A DNA stretch of 64,000 nt, from the NCBI RefSeq assembly GCF_030503615.1, contig NZ_CP129963.1:1798001-1862000 (forward strand), in the 5' to 3' direction. Shown in pieces: positions 55,488 through 64,000 of this stretch; the stretch's first letter is position 1, and each line of letters begins with the position of its first letter. Below the pieces are notes generated by a model. The model was not told where the DNA came from. It saw nothing but the letters and a program-made list of their open reading frames with translations, and searched no databases. The DNA is from Sphingobacterium sp. BN32 (lineage in GTDB: Bacteria > Bacteroidota > Bacteroidia > Sphingobacteriales > Sphingobacteriaceae). The position numbers were made by a program, and so were the translations under genes.

Positions 55488-56825
55488 TCAATTTCCTTTG
55501 TAAGGAATTGGATCCACTAATTTAAATCGCAGTTGCTTTTCTTCGCCCGCTCTCTCAACGACCAAATTGATCAGGTCGCCGTCTTTGTGCTGTAGTTTAT
55601 GCAACAGGTCCTTGAGTTTCATATTTTCGGTCTTCTTTCCGTTTATCTTTATCAGCACATCATCTTTCAGTACCCCTGCCCTTTCTGCGGGCGAATCCTG
55701 TCGTACCCCCGCAACCACATAAACCGGCAATAATTTAAACTCGTATTTCAATACCTGCGATTGCCAAGCTGTTACCCCGCCATTAGGATCATCTTTGTCG
55801 CGTCCTCCAATGCTGGTCGGGACTTCGCGCTGCGCCCATACCAAGCCATCATGCTTGACTTCCATGCCGCTCATATTGAATTCAAAAGGCTTCCCGAAAT
55901 TCTTATTCGGCTTTAAATATATCTCCTCCCCCTGATAATTCAAGATTACATGGAAGTGGCGCAACACCTGACTCCCTACAGATCCGATCCGGCTTTCCGC
56001 TAACCTAGCCGCGTGCACGGCATTGGAATCCGGATAAGAAACAATAGGTTGTTTTATCTGAAAGCCAGCCCAGTCGAATCCGGCTATCCGATTTCGCTTG
56101 CCATAGATCTCTCCATTAAAGCCACGACCGATAAATTCATAGACGCTAGGTTCCTTCACTTGAAAGGAATCCAGAACGAAGGGAAAAATCAGTAGTCCAT
56201 CTGAATTGCCCATATCAATCAGCATCTTAGCATGCTCCATTCGATTATCCGCCAAACGAATATCCACTTCCGTATAAGGCCGATCGCGTTCCAAGTGAAT
56301 AGGAAGTCTCGTAAATTTTCTAGTGATTTTTTCCGGAAAGTTTTGCGGGTCGTATAAGCTAATCCTGTTCTTGATGTAGTCAATCTTCAGCACAAACTGC
56401 TGAATAAAGCGCGCTCCTAATATTCCATTAACGGGCATGCCGATGTGGCTGGAGATATCGAGCTCATCGCCATTGATGACAAATACATTGTGCGACGAAT
56501 CCCGCAAGGTGCCGCCGATCTCCAAATCATTTGCAATGGCCATAATCCCTTCTACCCCATCCTCAATACCAATTCCAGAAAACTTCACCCGATGCACATT
56601 GTCAAGCGGAACAGTGTCCTGCTTCCCCGCAAATAGGATCGTCTCCTTGACCCCCGTATCCAACAGAAAGGAAAGCGAAACACCATTTAACTTGACAGGA
56701 ACGATGATAAGATTACCCACCAACTCAAAATCAAGATGCCGCTTCTTTGTTAAAAAAGAAAACTCGGATTGCCCATGAGCATAAAAACTCAGCAAGCACA
56801 TACAAAGAAGTGCAATCAATCTCAT
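55488..56825 (-). CDS. Exported retropepsin-like aspartic peptidase with PDZ domain
   Basis: A signal peptide (MRLIALLCMCLLSFYAHGQS) precedes two halves of a pepsin-like fold. The first has LSFLLDTGVKETIL with the intact DTG catalytic motif; the second has AKMLIDMGNSDGLL, in which DTG/DSG is changed to DMG. A PDZ domain (VYVVAGVRQDSPAERAGVLK, then DVLIKINGKK) ends the protein. Proteins of this layout are common in Bacteroidota and act in the periplasm or on the surface. With DMG in one half, peptidase activity may be reduced or rely on dimerisation. It stands alone. Confidence 0.85.
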   Translation of the reverse strand: MRLIALLCMCLLSFYAHGQSEFSFLTKKRHLDFELVGNLIIVPVKLNGVSLSFLLDTGVKETILFAGKQDTVPLDNVHRVKFSGIGIEDGVEGIMAIANDLEIGGTLRDSSHNVFVINGDELDISSHIGMPVNGILGARFIQQFVLKIDYIKNRISLYDPQNFPEKITRKFTRLPIHLERDRPYTEVDIRLADNRMEHAKMLIDMGNSDGLLIFPFVLDSFQVKEPSVYEFIGRGFNGEIYGKRNRIAGFDWAGFQIKQPIVSYPDSNAVHAARLAESRIGSVGSQVLRHFHVILNYQGEEIYLKPNKNFGKPFEFNMSGMEVKHDGLVWAQREVPTSIGGRDKDDPNGGVTAWQSQVLKYEFKLLPVYVVAGVRQDSPAERAGVLKDDVLIKINGKKTENMKLKDLLHKLQHKDGDLINLVVERAGEEKQLRFKLVDPIPYKGN

Positions 56826-57076
56826 TTATAAATGGCTATGAGTCTAATTTAAGGAAAAAGATTGGTTTCGTATTAGATGTGAGACATTAGATTTTAGATA
56901 TTAGAGTATGTCTGGAACAGAAAAAAAAGGATGATAGGATTAGGGTATTGTCTTTGAGCCAGGAAAAAAAGGATTTTAGGATTGGCAGGATCGTGTTAAT
57001 CTTTTCATCATTTTTTTCCTGGTTCAAGACATCTAGTCGGAACAAGATAATAGATACCTTGACTTTCCTTCTGCTT

Positions 57077-57162
57077 AAAACCCTTGTAAAGCCCTTTCAC
57101 TCCCCTTATATACCCCTACCAAACCCGCTCGCAAAGGGCTATGATATGGGTCAGCAAAGGAT
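57077..57162. repeat. REP-like palindromic element, copy 3
   Basis: CCCTTGTAAAGCCCTTTCA and CCGCTCGCAAAGGGCTATGA followed by TATGGGT closely match the copy at 38911. The palindromic pairing of its arms is weak (CCCTTTC with AAAGG only), so this copy has decayed. It lies in the middle of the nested inverted repeat. Confidence 0.6.
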
Positions 57163-57378
57163 GAGAAAAAGTAATCAATAAATAATCATCAGTCGTGATC
57201 CTGATTATCCCTGCATCCTTCCTATCTTGGTTCAGGAATAGTATTTAGTAGTTAGTACTTAGTATAAAGACCTATGCTGGCCATTCATACGCCATACCCG
57301 ATCCTGCCAATCCTTGCATCCTTCCTTTCCTCAAAGACAATACAACTACTCCAACTCGAATAAGCGTTAAATAAGGAA

Positions 57379-57395
57379 GGCGCCTAATTGGCGCC
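57379..57395 (-). terminator. Hairpin after the isomerase-like gene
   Basis: GGCGCC-TAATT-GGCGCC forms a six-bp GC stem, followed on the minus strand by TTCCTTATTT. It resembles the hairpin after the isocitrate dehydrogenase gene (61246-61266), and the two share the adjoining TCTAATGTCT element. Confidence 0.55.
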
Positions 57396-57434
57396 AAACT
57401 CTAATGTCTCACATCTAATGGCTAAAATCTAAAC

Positions 57435-58295
57435 TTAAACTGCACTTAACACCCCTCTAAAATATCCTACCGATTCAGCAAGGCCGGCAAGCGGATCTTT
57501 CATGTCTTTTTCAAACTCTAGACTGCACGATCCTTGATAATTAATTTTCAGAAGGCCTTTTACAAATGCTGGAATATCGATTACGCCGCGTCCTAGTTCA
57601 CATGTTTTTCCTTCGGCGGTTGCGGAGGTTACATTTTTAAGGTGCAGGTCAAATATGCGGTCTTTATAGCGAAGTAAATCTTTCAAAGGGTCTTGTCCGT
57701 CGCGCATATTGTGTCCCATGTCAAAGCACATACCTACGTTCTTATCTAGCGATTTGATATTATTCCAGATGACCGTTGCATTGGGGTAGATTTTATCTTC
57801 GGGACCGTGGTTATGAATTGCATAACGAATATTTGTTTCTTTACATTTCTGAGAAACGTAAGGTAGATCTTTAATTTCAGGAATGCCCACAATCAGATCA
57901 ACCCCTACCCGTTTTGCATAATCGAATGCTTTATCGATATCTTGAGTTGACTTCGTATAAATTGGCCCGACGGCATAGCCTTTTACATTGGCATCTGCTA
58001 ACTGTTTATGAAATGCAGCAATCTGTTCGGCAGAACTATCGAAAGGGAGGTGGAAATCTTTGATACACAAGTATCGAACGTTCATCCGCTTCATCATGGC
58101 TAAAGATTGTTCTAGATTAAAATGTACAAAGCTGTATCCTGCGATACCAAGTTTCAGTCTGTCTTGTTTGTTTATGGTAGATTGCTCTGCCGCATTTGCC
58201 GTATTGCTAAATAAAAATGGAGCCGTAATAAGCGCTGTGCCAGCTAAAAAAGACTGTTGTAAAAACTGTCGCCTTGAGGCAGATTTATTTTTCAT
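57435..58295 (-). CDS. Tat-exported sugar phosphate isomerase/epimerase-like TIM-barrel protein
   Basis: A twin-arginine signal (SRRQFLQQSFLAG) followed by a hydrophobic stretch ending ANAAEQ indicates folded export to the periplasm. The body is a xylose-isomerase-like TIM barrel: LGIAGYSFVHFNLEQSL, YAIHNHGPEDKI with metal-binding His, VGMCFDMGHNMRDG, FDLHLKNVT and CSLEFEKDM, in which the Glu/Asp/His residues form the usual metal site. It may isomerise or epimerise a sugar or inositol derivative. It is the last gene before the nested repeat and is 84 bases beyond the arsenite pump gene, not obviously part of its operon. Confidence 0.9.
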   Translation of the reverse strand: MKNKSASRRQFLQQSFLAGTALITAPFLFSNTANAAEQSTINKQDRLKLGIAGYSFVHFNLEQSLAMMKRMNVRYLCIKDFHLPFDSSAEQIAAFHKQLADANVKGYAVGPIYTKSTQDIDKAFDYAKRVGVDLIVGIPEIKDLPYVSQKCKETNIRYAIHNHGPEDKIYPNATVIWNNIKSLDKNVGMCFDMGHNMRDGQDPLKDLLRYKDRIFDLHLKNVTSATAEGKTCELGRGVIDIPAFVKGLLKINYQGSCSLEFEKDMKDPLAGLAESVGYFRGVLSAV

Positions 58296-58379
58296 TGATG
58301 TAGGTTTATGTTGTATAAACCTAAATATAGGGATAAGCGCATTTATTCACAAATTCCAGCAATTCGACCTACAATATTT

Positions 58380-59411
58380 TTACATATAATATTTGCTTTT
58401 CAGCCACAAACTCGCTCGCACTAGCAATATCAATACAGGTACCTCTACAAGTGGTCCAATAACCCCTACAAATGCCTGCGGCGAATGAACGCCAAATACT
58501 GCAACCGACACTGCGATTGCTAGCTCAAAATTATTTCCAGTAGCTGTAAATGCTATCGATGCGTTCTTATCATATGGGATTTTTAAGGATTTGTTGATGA
58601 AGAAGCTCGCGAAAAACATAAATACAAAATAGATGACTAAGGGTACTGCAATCTTTAAAACATCCAATGGCAACTCCACAATTTTATCTCCTTTCAGACT
58701 AAACATTAAGACGATGGTAAAGAGCAGAGCGAATAGAGTGATGGGTGATATTTTCGGTACAAATTTTCTATTATACCATTCAACGCCTTTCAACCGAACC
58801 AAAATAAACCGGCTTAGAAAGCCAGCAAAGAAAGGAATACCCAAGTATACCAATATACTTTCTGTGATCTCTTTCATGGACACGCTGACATTGAAATTAG
58901 CCAACCCAAACTTGCTAGGCAGGAAATTGATAACAAGCCATACCAATCCACCGTAGCTCAGAATTTGAAAAATACTGTTTAGAGCCACTAATAAAGCTGT
59001 GTATTCTCGATTAGCTTTTGCTAAATCACTCCAAACGATAACCATGGCAATACACCGTGCTAATCCAATTAATATTAAGCCCGTCATATAGTCGGGTTCA
59101 TCTCGTAGAAATAAGACCGCCAACCCAAACATCAATGTCGTGCCGACTACCCAATTCAATAGTAAGGATATTGCGATTACCTTTTTGTCCTTTAGCGCTT
59201 TAGGCAATAAAGAATAATCTACTTTCGCTAATGGAGGGTACATCATCAAGATTAACCCTAAGGCTAGTGGAATATTTGTACTGCCTACGTTCCAACTATC
59301 GGTTATATGGGAAATGTTTGGGAAGAAATTTCCAATACTTACGCCAATAGCCATGGCAAGAAAGATCCATAGAGTGAGGTAGCGATCTAGAAACTTTAAC
59401 TTGGGTTGCAT
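58380..59411 (-). CDS. ACR3-family arsenite efflux permease
   Basis: 343 residues with ten hydrophobic helices. GLARCIAMVIVWSDLA holds the conserved Cys in helix 4 that is needed for arsenite transport, and MMYPPLAKVDY and NFELAIAVSVAVFG fit ACR3 (often named arsB in Bacteroidota). It exports arsenite using the proton-motive force. Three bases follow the ArsC stop, so it is last in the ars operon arsR-DUF6428-arsC-acr3. Confidence 0.95.
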   Translation of the reverse strand: MQPKLKFLDRYLTLWIFLAMAIGVSIGNFFPNISHITDSWNVGSTNIPLALGLILMMYPPLAKVDYSLLPKALKDKKVIAISLLLNWVVGTTLMFGLAVLFLRDEPDYMTGLILIGLARCIAMVIVWSDLAKANREYTALLVALNSIFQILSYGGLVWLVINFLPSKFGLANFNVSVSMKEITESILVYLGIPFFAGFLSRFILVRLKGVEWYNRKFVPKISPITLFALLFTIVLMFSLKGDKIVELPLDVLKIAVPLVIYFVFMFFASFFINKSLKIPYDKNASIAFTATGNNFELAIAVSVAVFGVHSPQAFVGVIGPLVEVPVLILLVRASLWLKSKYYM

Positions 59412-59414
59412 AAC

Positions 59415-60029
59415 CTATCGTTTAATTTTTGAAAAAACATAAAACATTTCGCTCGCAATCTGCAAACTACGTTTCTTGTACACTTGAGACTGCTCGGGAG
59501 TACCATCTGATACTTTTGGATCCTCATACCTAATCGGGATTCTTTTTTCTGCGCCAACAATAAATGGGCAAGCCTCGTCGGCCTGCGAACAAGTCATAAC
59601 AGCTGCAAATTCGGATATGGGATTAAAAGGGTTATCATAGGTTTTGGAAAAAGCGATGATTGGCATATCATTATCGCTGAATTTTATCGCATAGACCGGA
59701 TTTCCACTTTGGCCTATAGCGCATAGCTTGAATCCTTGATCTGATAATGTTTCGGCAACCTTGGGGAAGACTGCTGTTGCCTCAGTTCCACCGGAGTAGC
59801 AATAGGTATTAGGAATTTTGAAGTATGAACTAGCTACCTGTGCCCAAATCTGAGCCAAATGGCTTCGTCGCGAATTGTGTGTACAGATAAAATTGATATT
59901 TACGTCTTTCTTATTTTCTATTTTTTGCTGAATAAAATCTATCAGAGGCTGCAATATCAATTTTCGTTCATCGCTGATGTTTTGGAAATCAATTTCCTTA
60001 ACAATAGTCTCGATTAGTTTATTGTACAT
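59415..60029 (-). CDS. arsC: Arsenate reductase, tyrosine-phosphatase type (ArsC)
   Basis: 204 residues from the ATG at 60029; a TTG six codons upstream lies directly behind the preceding stop and is less likely. The active-site loop ICTHNSRRSHLAQ is CX5R with Cys and Arg, as in low-molecular-weight phosphatase-type ArsC, and CSQADEACPFI carries the Cys pair that resolves the disulphide in thioredoxin-linked enzymes. It reduces arsenate to arsenite, which ACR3 pumps out. It is about 70 residues longer than the Staphylococcus type because of an N-terminal helical extension typical of Bacteroidota. Confidence 0.93.
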   Translation of the reverse strand: MYNKLIETIVKEIDFQNISDERKLILQPLIDFIQQKIENKKDVNINFICTHNSRRSHLAQIWAQVASSYFKIPNTYCYSGGTEATAVFPKVAETLSDQGFKLCAIGQSGNPVYAIKFSDNDMPIIAFSKTYDNPFNPISEFAAVMTCSQADEACPFIVGAEKRIPIRYEDPKVSDGTPEQSQVYKKRSLQIASEMFYVFSKIKR

Positions 60030-60047
60030 TTTCAGAACGTTTAGCAA

Positions 60048-60512
60048 TTAGCAACAACCAGAACCGGGACTACAAGAATAATTCTTCAACTCGCTTAGTT
60101 TCACTTTTGGCTTTTCTGGAGGAATGCCGCAAGCATCCTCAGCTAAACAGGTAGTTTGCTTATTCAATAAAAGAAAACGATTGCCTTCAAAGTTTAAATC
60201 ATATTTGCCGATCGTTTTGCCTTGATATTCAACTTCGACCTCAGCGTCCTCAATCCCTAATTTTGATTCAGATAGCTCAATAATTTTCAATAGTTTGCCT
60301 GGCTTCAATCTATGTTCGAAATCGTTAGCATCCCACAATTGGAAATTAACAACTCGCTCCTCTCGAATTGTTCCGCCGCAGTCGATAAAGCGTTTTAATA
60401 TAACGCCCACTTCCGTCACATGAAAGTGTTCCGGAACAAATGTTCCATCCTCTAATTGAAATACAACATTTTCCAATGTCGGTAAGATCTCTTTGATTTC
60501 AGATAATTTCAT
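60048..60512 (-). CDS. DUF6428-like protein of the arsenic operon
   Basis: 154 residues: LSEIKEILPTLENVVFQLED, VPEHFHVTEVGVI with conserved His, and FIDCGGTIREERVVNFQLWD match DUF6428, found in Bacteroidota ars operons. The C-terminal end carries extra Cys residues (LAEDACGIPPEKPK and a final NYSCSPGSGCC), which could bind arsenite or hand it on. No reaction is known for the family. It lies between arsR and arsC, 76 bases beyond arsR with an operator palindrome in the gap, and just ahead of arsC. Confidence 0.8.
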   Translation of the reverse strand: MKLSEIKEILPTLENVVFQLEDGTFVPEHFHVTEVGVILKRFIDCGGTIREERVVNFQLWDANDFEHRLKPGKLLKIIELSESKLGIEDAEVEVEYQGKTIGKYDLNFEGNRFLLLNKQTTCLAEDACGIPPEKPKVKLSELKNYSCSPGSGCC

Positions 60513-60547
60513 CTCTATTGTTTTTAGAATGGTTTAATTTACATAAA

Positions 60548-60571
60548 TAACATCGTAATATACCGATGTTA
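60548..60571. promoter_or_regulatory. ArsR-type operator palindrome
   Basis: TAACATCG and CGATGTTA, separated by eight bases, form a perfect inverted repeat between arsR and the rest of the operon. Its placement suggests the downstream genes have a promoter controlled by the product of the gene just upstream. No T-run follows, so it is not a terminator. Confidence 0.65.
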
Positions 60572-60588
60572 ACATTTAAAAAAATGCA

Positions 60589-60918
60589 CTAGCAACAGCG
60601 ATTTACTTTAACCTCCTGATTAAAGAACGCATTAAATTCCTTTTGAAAGTCCTTCCAAACAGATTCGTCAATGCAATAACAAACAGATTTACCATCAATA
60701 GTCCCTTGAATAATGCCAATGCTTTTCAATTCCTTCAGATGCTGCGATATTGTTGCCTGCGCTAACCCTAATTCTTCCACTAGATCATTGCATATACATG
60801 CCTTTTGATTGATGATATGCTGTAAAATAGCTATTCGCGCCGGATGCCCCAAAACCTTAAGCAATGATGCTAACCTGTTTTGTTCATCCTTATACATTTC
60901 CGTCTTTGTAGTTCCCAT
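60589..60918 (-). CDS. arsR: ArsR-family metalloregulator
   Basis: 109 residues with the ArsR winged-helix layout: LGHPARIAILQHI, the metal-sensing helix CICNDLVEELGLAQATISQH, recognition helix, and IDGKSVCYCIDE wing. ACICNDL keeps the Cys-x-Cys pair of the alpha-3 arsenite site; further Cys residues in CYC and in the final NRCC could add to it. It should repress the ars genes until arsenite or antimonite binds. It is first in the operon. Confidence 0.93.
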   Translation of the reverse strand: MGTTKTEMYKDEQNRLASLLKVLGHPARIAILQHIINQKACICNDLVEELGLAQATISQHLKELKSIGIIQGTIDGKSVCYCIDESVWKDFQKEFNAFFNQEVKVNRCC

Positions 60919-60924
60919 TGCTTT

Positions 60925-61160
60925 TAAGTAGATATTAGATTTTAGATTTAAGATTTTAGACCCGATTCCGTCAATCGTTAAATCATTCCTTTCCTAGTTC
61001 AGACTAGACCTTAGAAATTAAACATAAGATTTTCGACCCGATCCTGTCAATCCTTAAATCCTTCCTTTCCTGGTTCAGACTAGACCTTAGAAATTAGACA
61101 TAAGATTTTAGACCCCATCCTGTCAATCCTTAAATCCTTACTTTCCTGGTTCAAGACCAA
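60925..61160. repeat. Tandem 76-bp intergenic repeat array
   Basis: The unit AGACTAGACCTTAGAAATTA (61001) recurs at 61077, and its CCTGTCAATCCTTAAATC section recurs near 61045 and 61122, with a diverged copy at 60957-61000. The period is 76-77 bp, with about two and a half to three units. The section TTCCTTTCCTGGTTCA is the dispersed element found at 38.8 and 57.3 kb. A TAGATATTAGATTTTAGA stretch borders it at 60931. No gene is visible in this 384-base gap. Confidence 0.75.
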
Positions 61161-61237
61161 CTTTCTTTTGTTTAAACCAAAAGTTCAAGACAAACATTCC
61201 CCAAATGTACAAAACAATAGCTACTCCTATCCTATTT

Positions 61238-61266
61238 CAAAAAAAAGGGCGCCTAATCGGCGCCCT
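61238..61266 (-). terminator. Intrinsic terminator after icd
   Basis: On the minus strand AGGGCGCC and GGCGCCCT form an 8-bp GC-rich stem with a five-base loop, followed by TTTTTTTT. It lies 37 bases past the isocitrate dehydrogenase stop. The TCTAATGTCT element sits between them. Confidence 0.85.
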
Positions 61267-61302
61267 ATGTCTAATGTCTAATATCTAATGTCTAACATCT
61301 CA

Positions 61303-63522
<2,220 letters not shown>

Positions 63523-63711
63523 CTATTGAAATGATATTGTTTTGCTTTAAATATGGAAAACAAGTTATTAAACAACCTGTTTTTTTTAAAATTCGCCTAA
63601 AGATAACAAATTGATAATAAAATAGCCATAAATACCGAAATAATACCTACACATGAAAAATGAATGGCTGTTTCGGATTATTTTGAGCGGTTTTCGGTGA
63701 ATGTAGGGTAT

Positions 63712-64000
63712 TTATCTTTTGATTCCTGCGAGTATTTCGGGAGACTCATAGAGCTGCTCCCCTGCTTTCTGAAAGTCAATACCTGCAGCAATAAGTGCAT
63801 TGGCTAGGTCGACGGTTGTAATAGCTCTGAATTTATGGAGAAGCCCCATCTTATTAAGAAGTTTGATGATTCGAACAGCGAGTTTTTCACCCGTCCGATC
63901 CGTATTGGGGCGATCAATAATCCCGGGTCGAAGAATGATATAGGAGGGAAAATTCAATTTTTGTATGGCATGCTCCAATGTACCTTTCATCCTTGGATAA
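63712..64000 (-). CDS. NAD(P)-binding oxidoreductase-like protein, 5' end outside window
   Basis: The frame is open to the window edge: YPRMKGTLEHAIQKLNFPSY continues past 64000, so the true start lies outside. The (R)xKGxLE motif, followed by YIILRPGIIDR, is typical of the C-terminal half of extended SDR / NmrA-like proteins (KGELE, ILRPG), which often lack a complete catalytic set. What it acts on cannot be told. It is separated from the isocitrate dehydrogenase gene by 195 bases. Confidence 0.75.
   Translation of the reverse strand, partial: YPRMKGTLEHAIQKLNFPSYIILRPGIIDRPNTDRTGEKLAVRIIKLLNKMGLLHKFRAITTVDLANALIAAGIDFQKAGEQLYESPEILAGIKR

Larger units (their letters stand above)
56872..57419. 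repeat. 548-bp nested inverted-repeat region
   Basis: The region begins with ATTAGATGTGAGACATTAGA and ends with its perfect reverse complement (57400-57419). Inside lie a second pair of arms, 56945-56993 against 57299-57346 (about 48 bases, imperfect, including a perfect 15-bp GGATTGGCAGGATCG pairing), around the same midpoint near 57146. A REP-like element lies at the centre and a TAGTAGTTAGTACTTAG run on the right. No gene is present. The left end sits 47 bases before the start of the peptidase gene, the right end beside the stop of the isomerase gene. Confidence 0.75.

Noticed and set aside
60925..61160. CRISPR array
   Set aside because: The units are 76-77 bp with no short fixed repeat alternating with unique spacers, and no cas gene is present. 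It is a plain tandem repeat.

Overview
The window comes from a member of the Bacteroidota, most like Sphingobacteriaceae (Sphingobacterium/Pedobacter type). The signs are a SusC/SusD pair, many AraC-type regulators built into membrane proteins, lipoproteins with short Bacteroidota-style lipoboxes, a CusA-TolC fusion, DUF1573/DUF4382/DUF3050/DUF6428-type proteins, and promoters of the TTTG-N18..20-TAnnTTTG form. The assignment rests on gene content alone. There is no phage, integrase, intact insertion sequence or CRISPR array.

1-14.4 kb: a cut-off GH25 lysozyme gene, a bestrophin-type channel and a stand-alone AraC DNA-binding domain. Next comes a minus-strand operon of five genes (10200 down to 2116): membrane HEAT-repeat protein, processive GT2 glycosyltransferase, TPR/YaiO-type outer-membrane barrel, DUF4838 glycosidase-like lipoprotein and DUF1573 lipoprotein. 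It has the logic of a synthase-dependent exopolysaccharide system (Pga/Nfr-like) but an unfamiliar parts list. Upstream on the same strand are three consecutive membrane-anchored AraC regulators. 14.6-24.6 kb: trehalose synthase/phosphatase fusion and GH15 hydrolase, a DUF4382 lipoprotein, a DUF3050 protein, a MarR-EmrA-EmrB-type efflux operon with clear operators, and an orphan secreted protein. 24.6-32.4 kb: a heavy-metal efflux cluster (P1B ATPase, CusB-type adaptor, CusA-TolC fusion, DUF6660-like small protein) in which a deletion appears to have removed the start of cusA and the end of its upstream neighbour.

32.5-45.4 kb: a secreted SH3-like protein, an orphan lipoprotein, and an unusual three-gene module (34809-38745) of two paralogous proteins of unknown function plus an LGFP/cysteine-hydrolase protein, none with a signal peptide. 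A YARHG-domain protein and a SusD/SusC pair follow. 46-50 kb: coiled-coil protein, DJ-1/PfpI protein and two Rossmann oxidoreductases, then tRNA-Ser(GGA). 50.2-56.8 kb: patatin phospholipase, mgsA, OsmC-like protein, coaA, MscS channel, accA and an aspartic peptidase-PDZ protein. 57.4-64 kb: Tat-exported sugar isomerase-like protein, an arsenic operon (arsR, DUF6428, arsC, acr3), monomeric isocitrate dehydrogenase and a cut-off NAD(P)-binding protein.

Intergenic regions carry several repeat families: a REP-like palindrome in three copies, an AT-rich TCTAATGTCT element placed against gene ends, and a CCTTCCTTTCCTGGTTCA element that occurs singly, as a 76-bp tandem array, and within a 548-bp nested inverted repeat at 56872-57419. 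The strongest candidates for undescribed biology are the 34.8-38.7 kb module, the five-gene polysaccharide-type operon and the repeat system.
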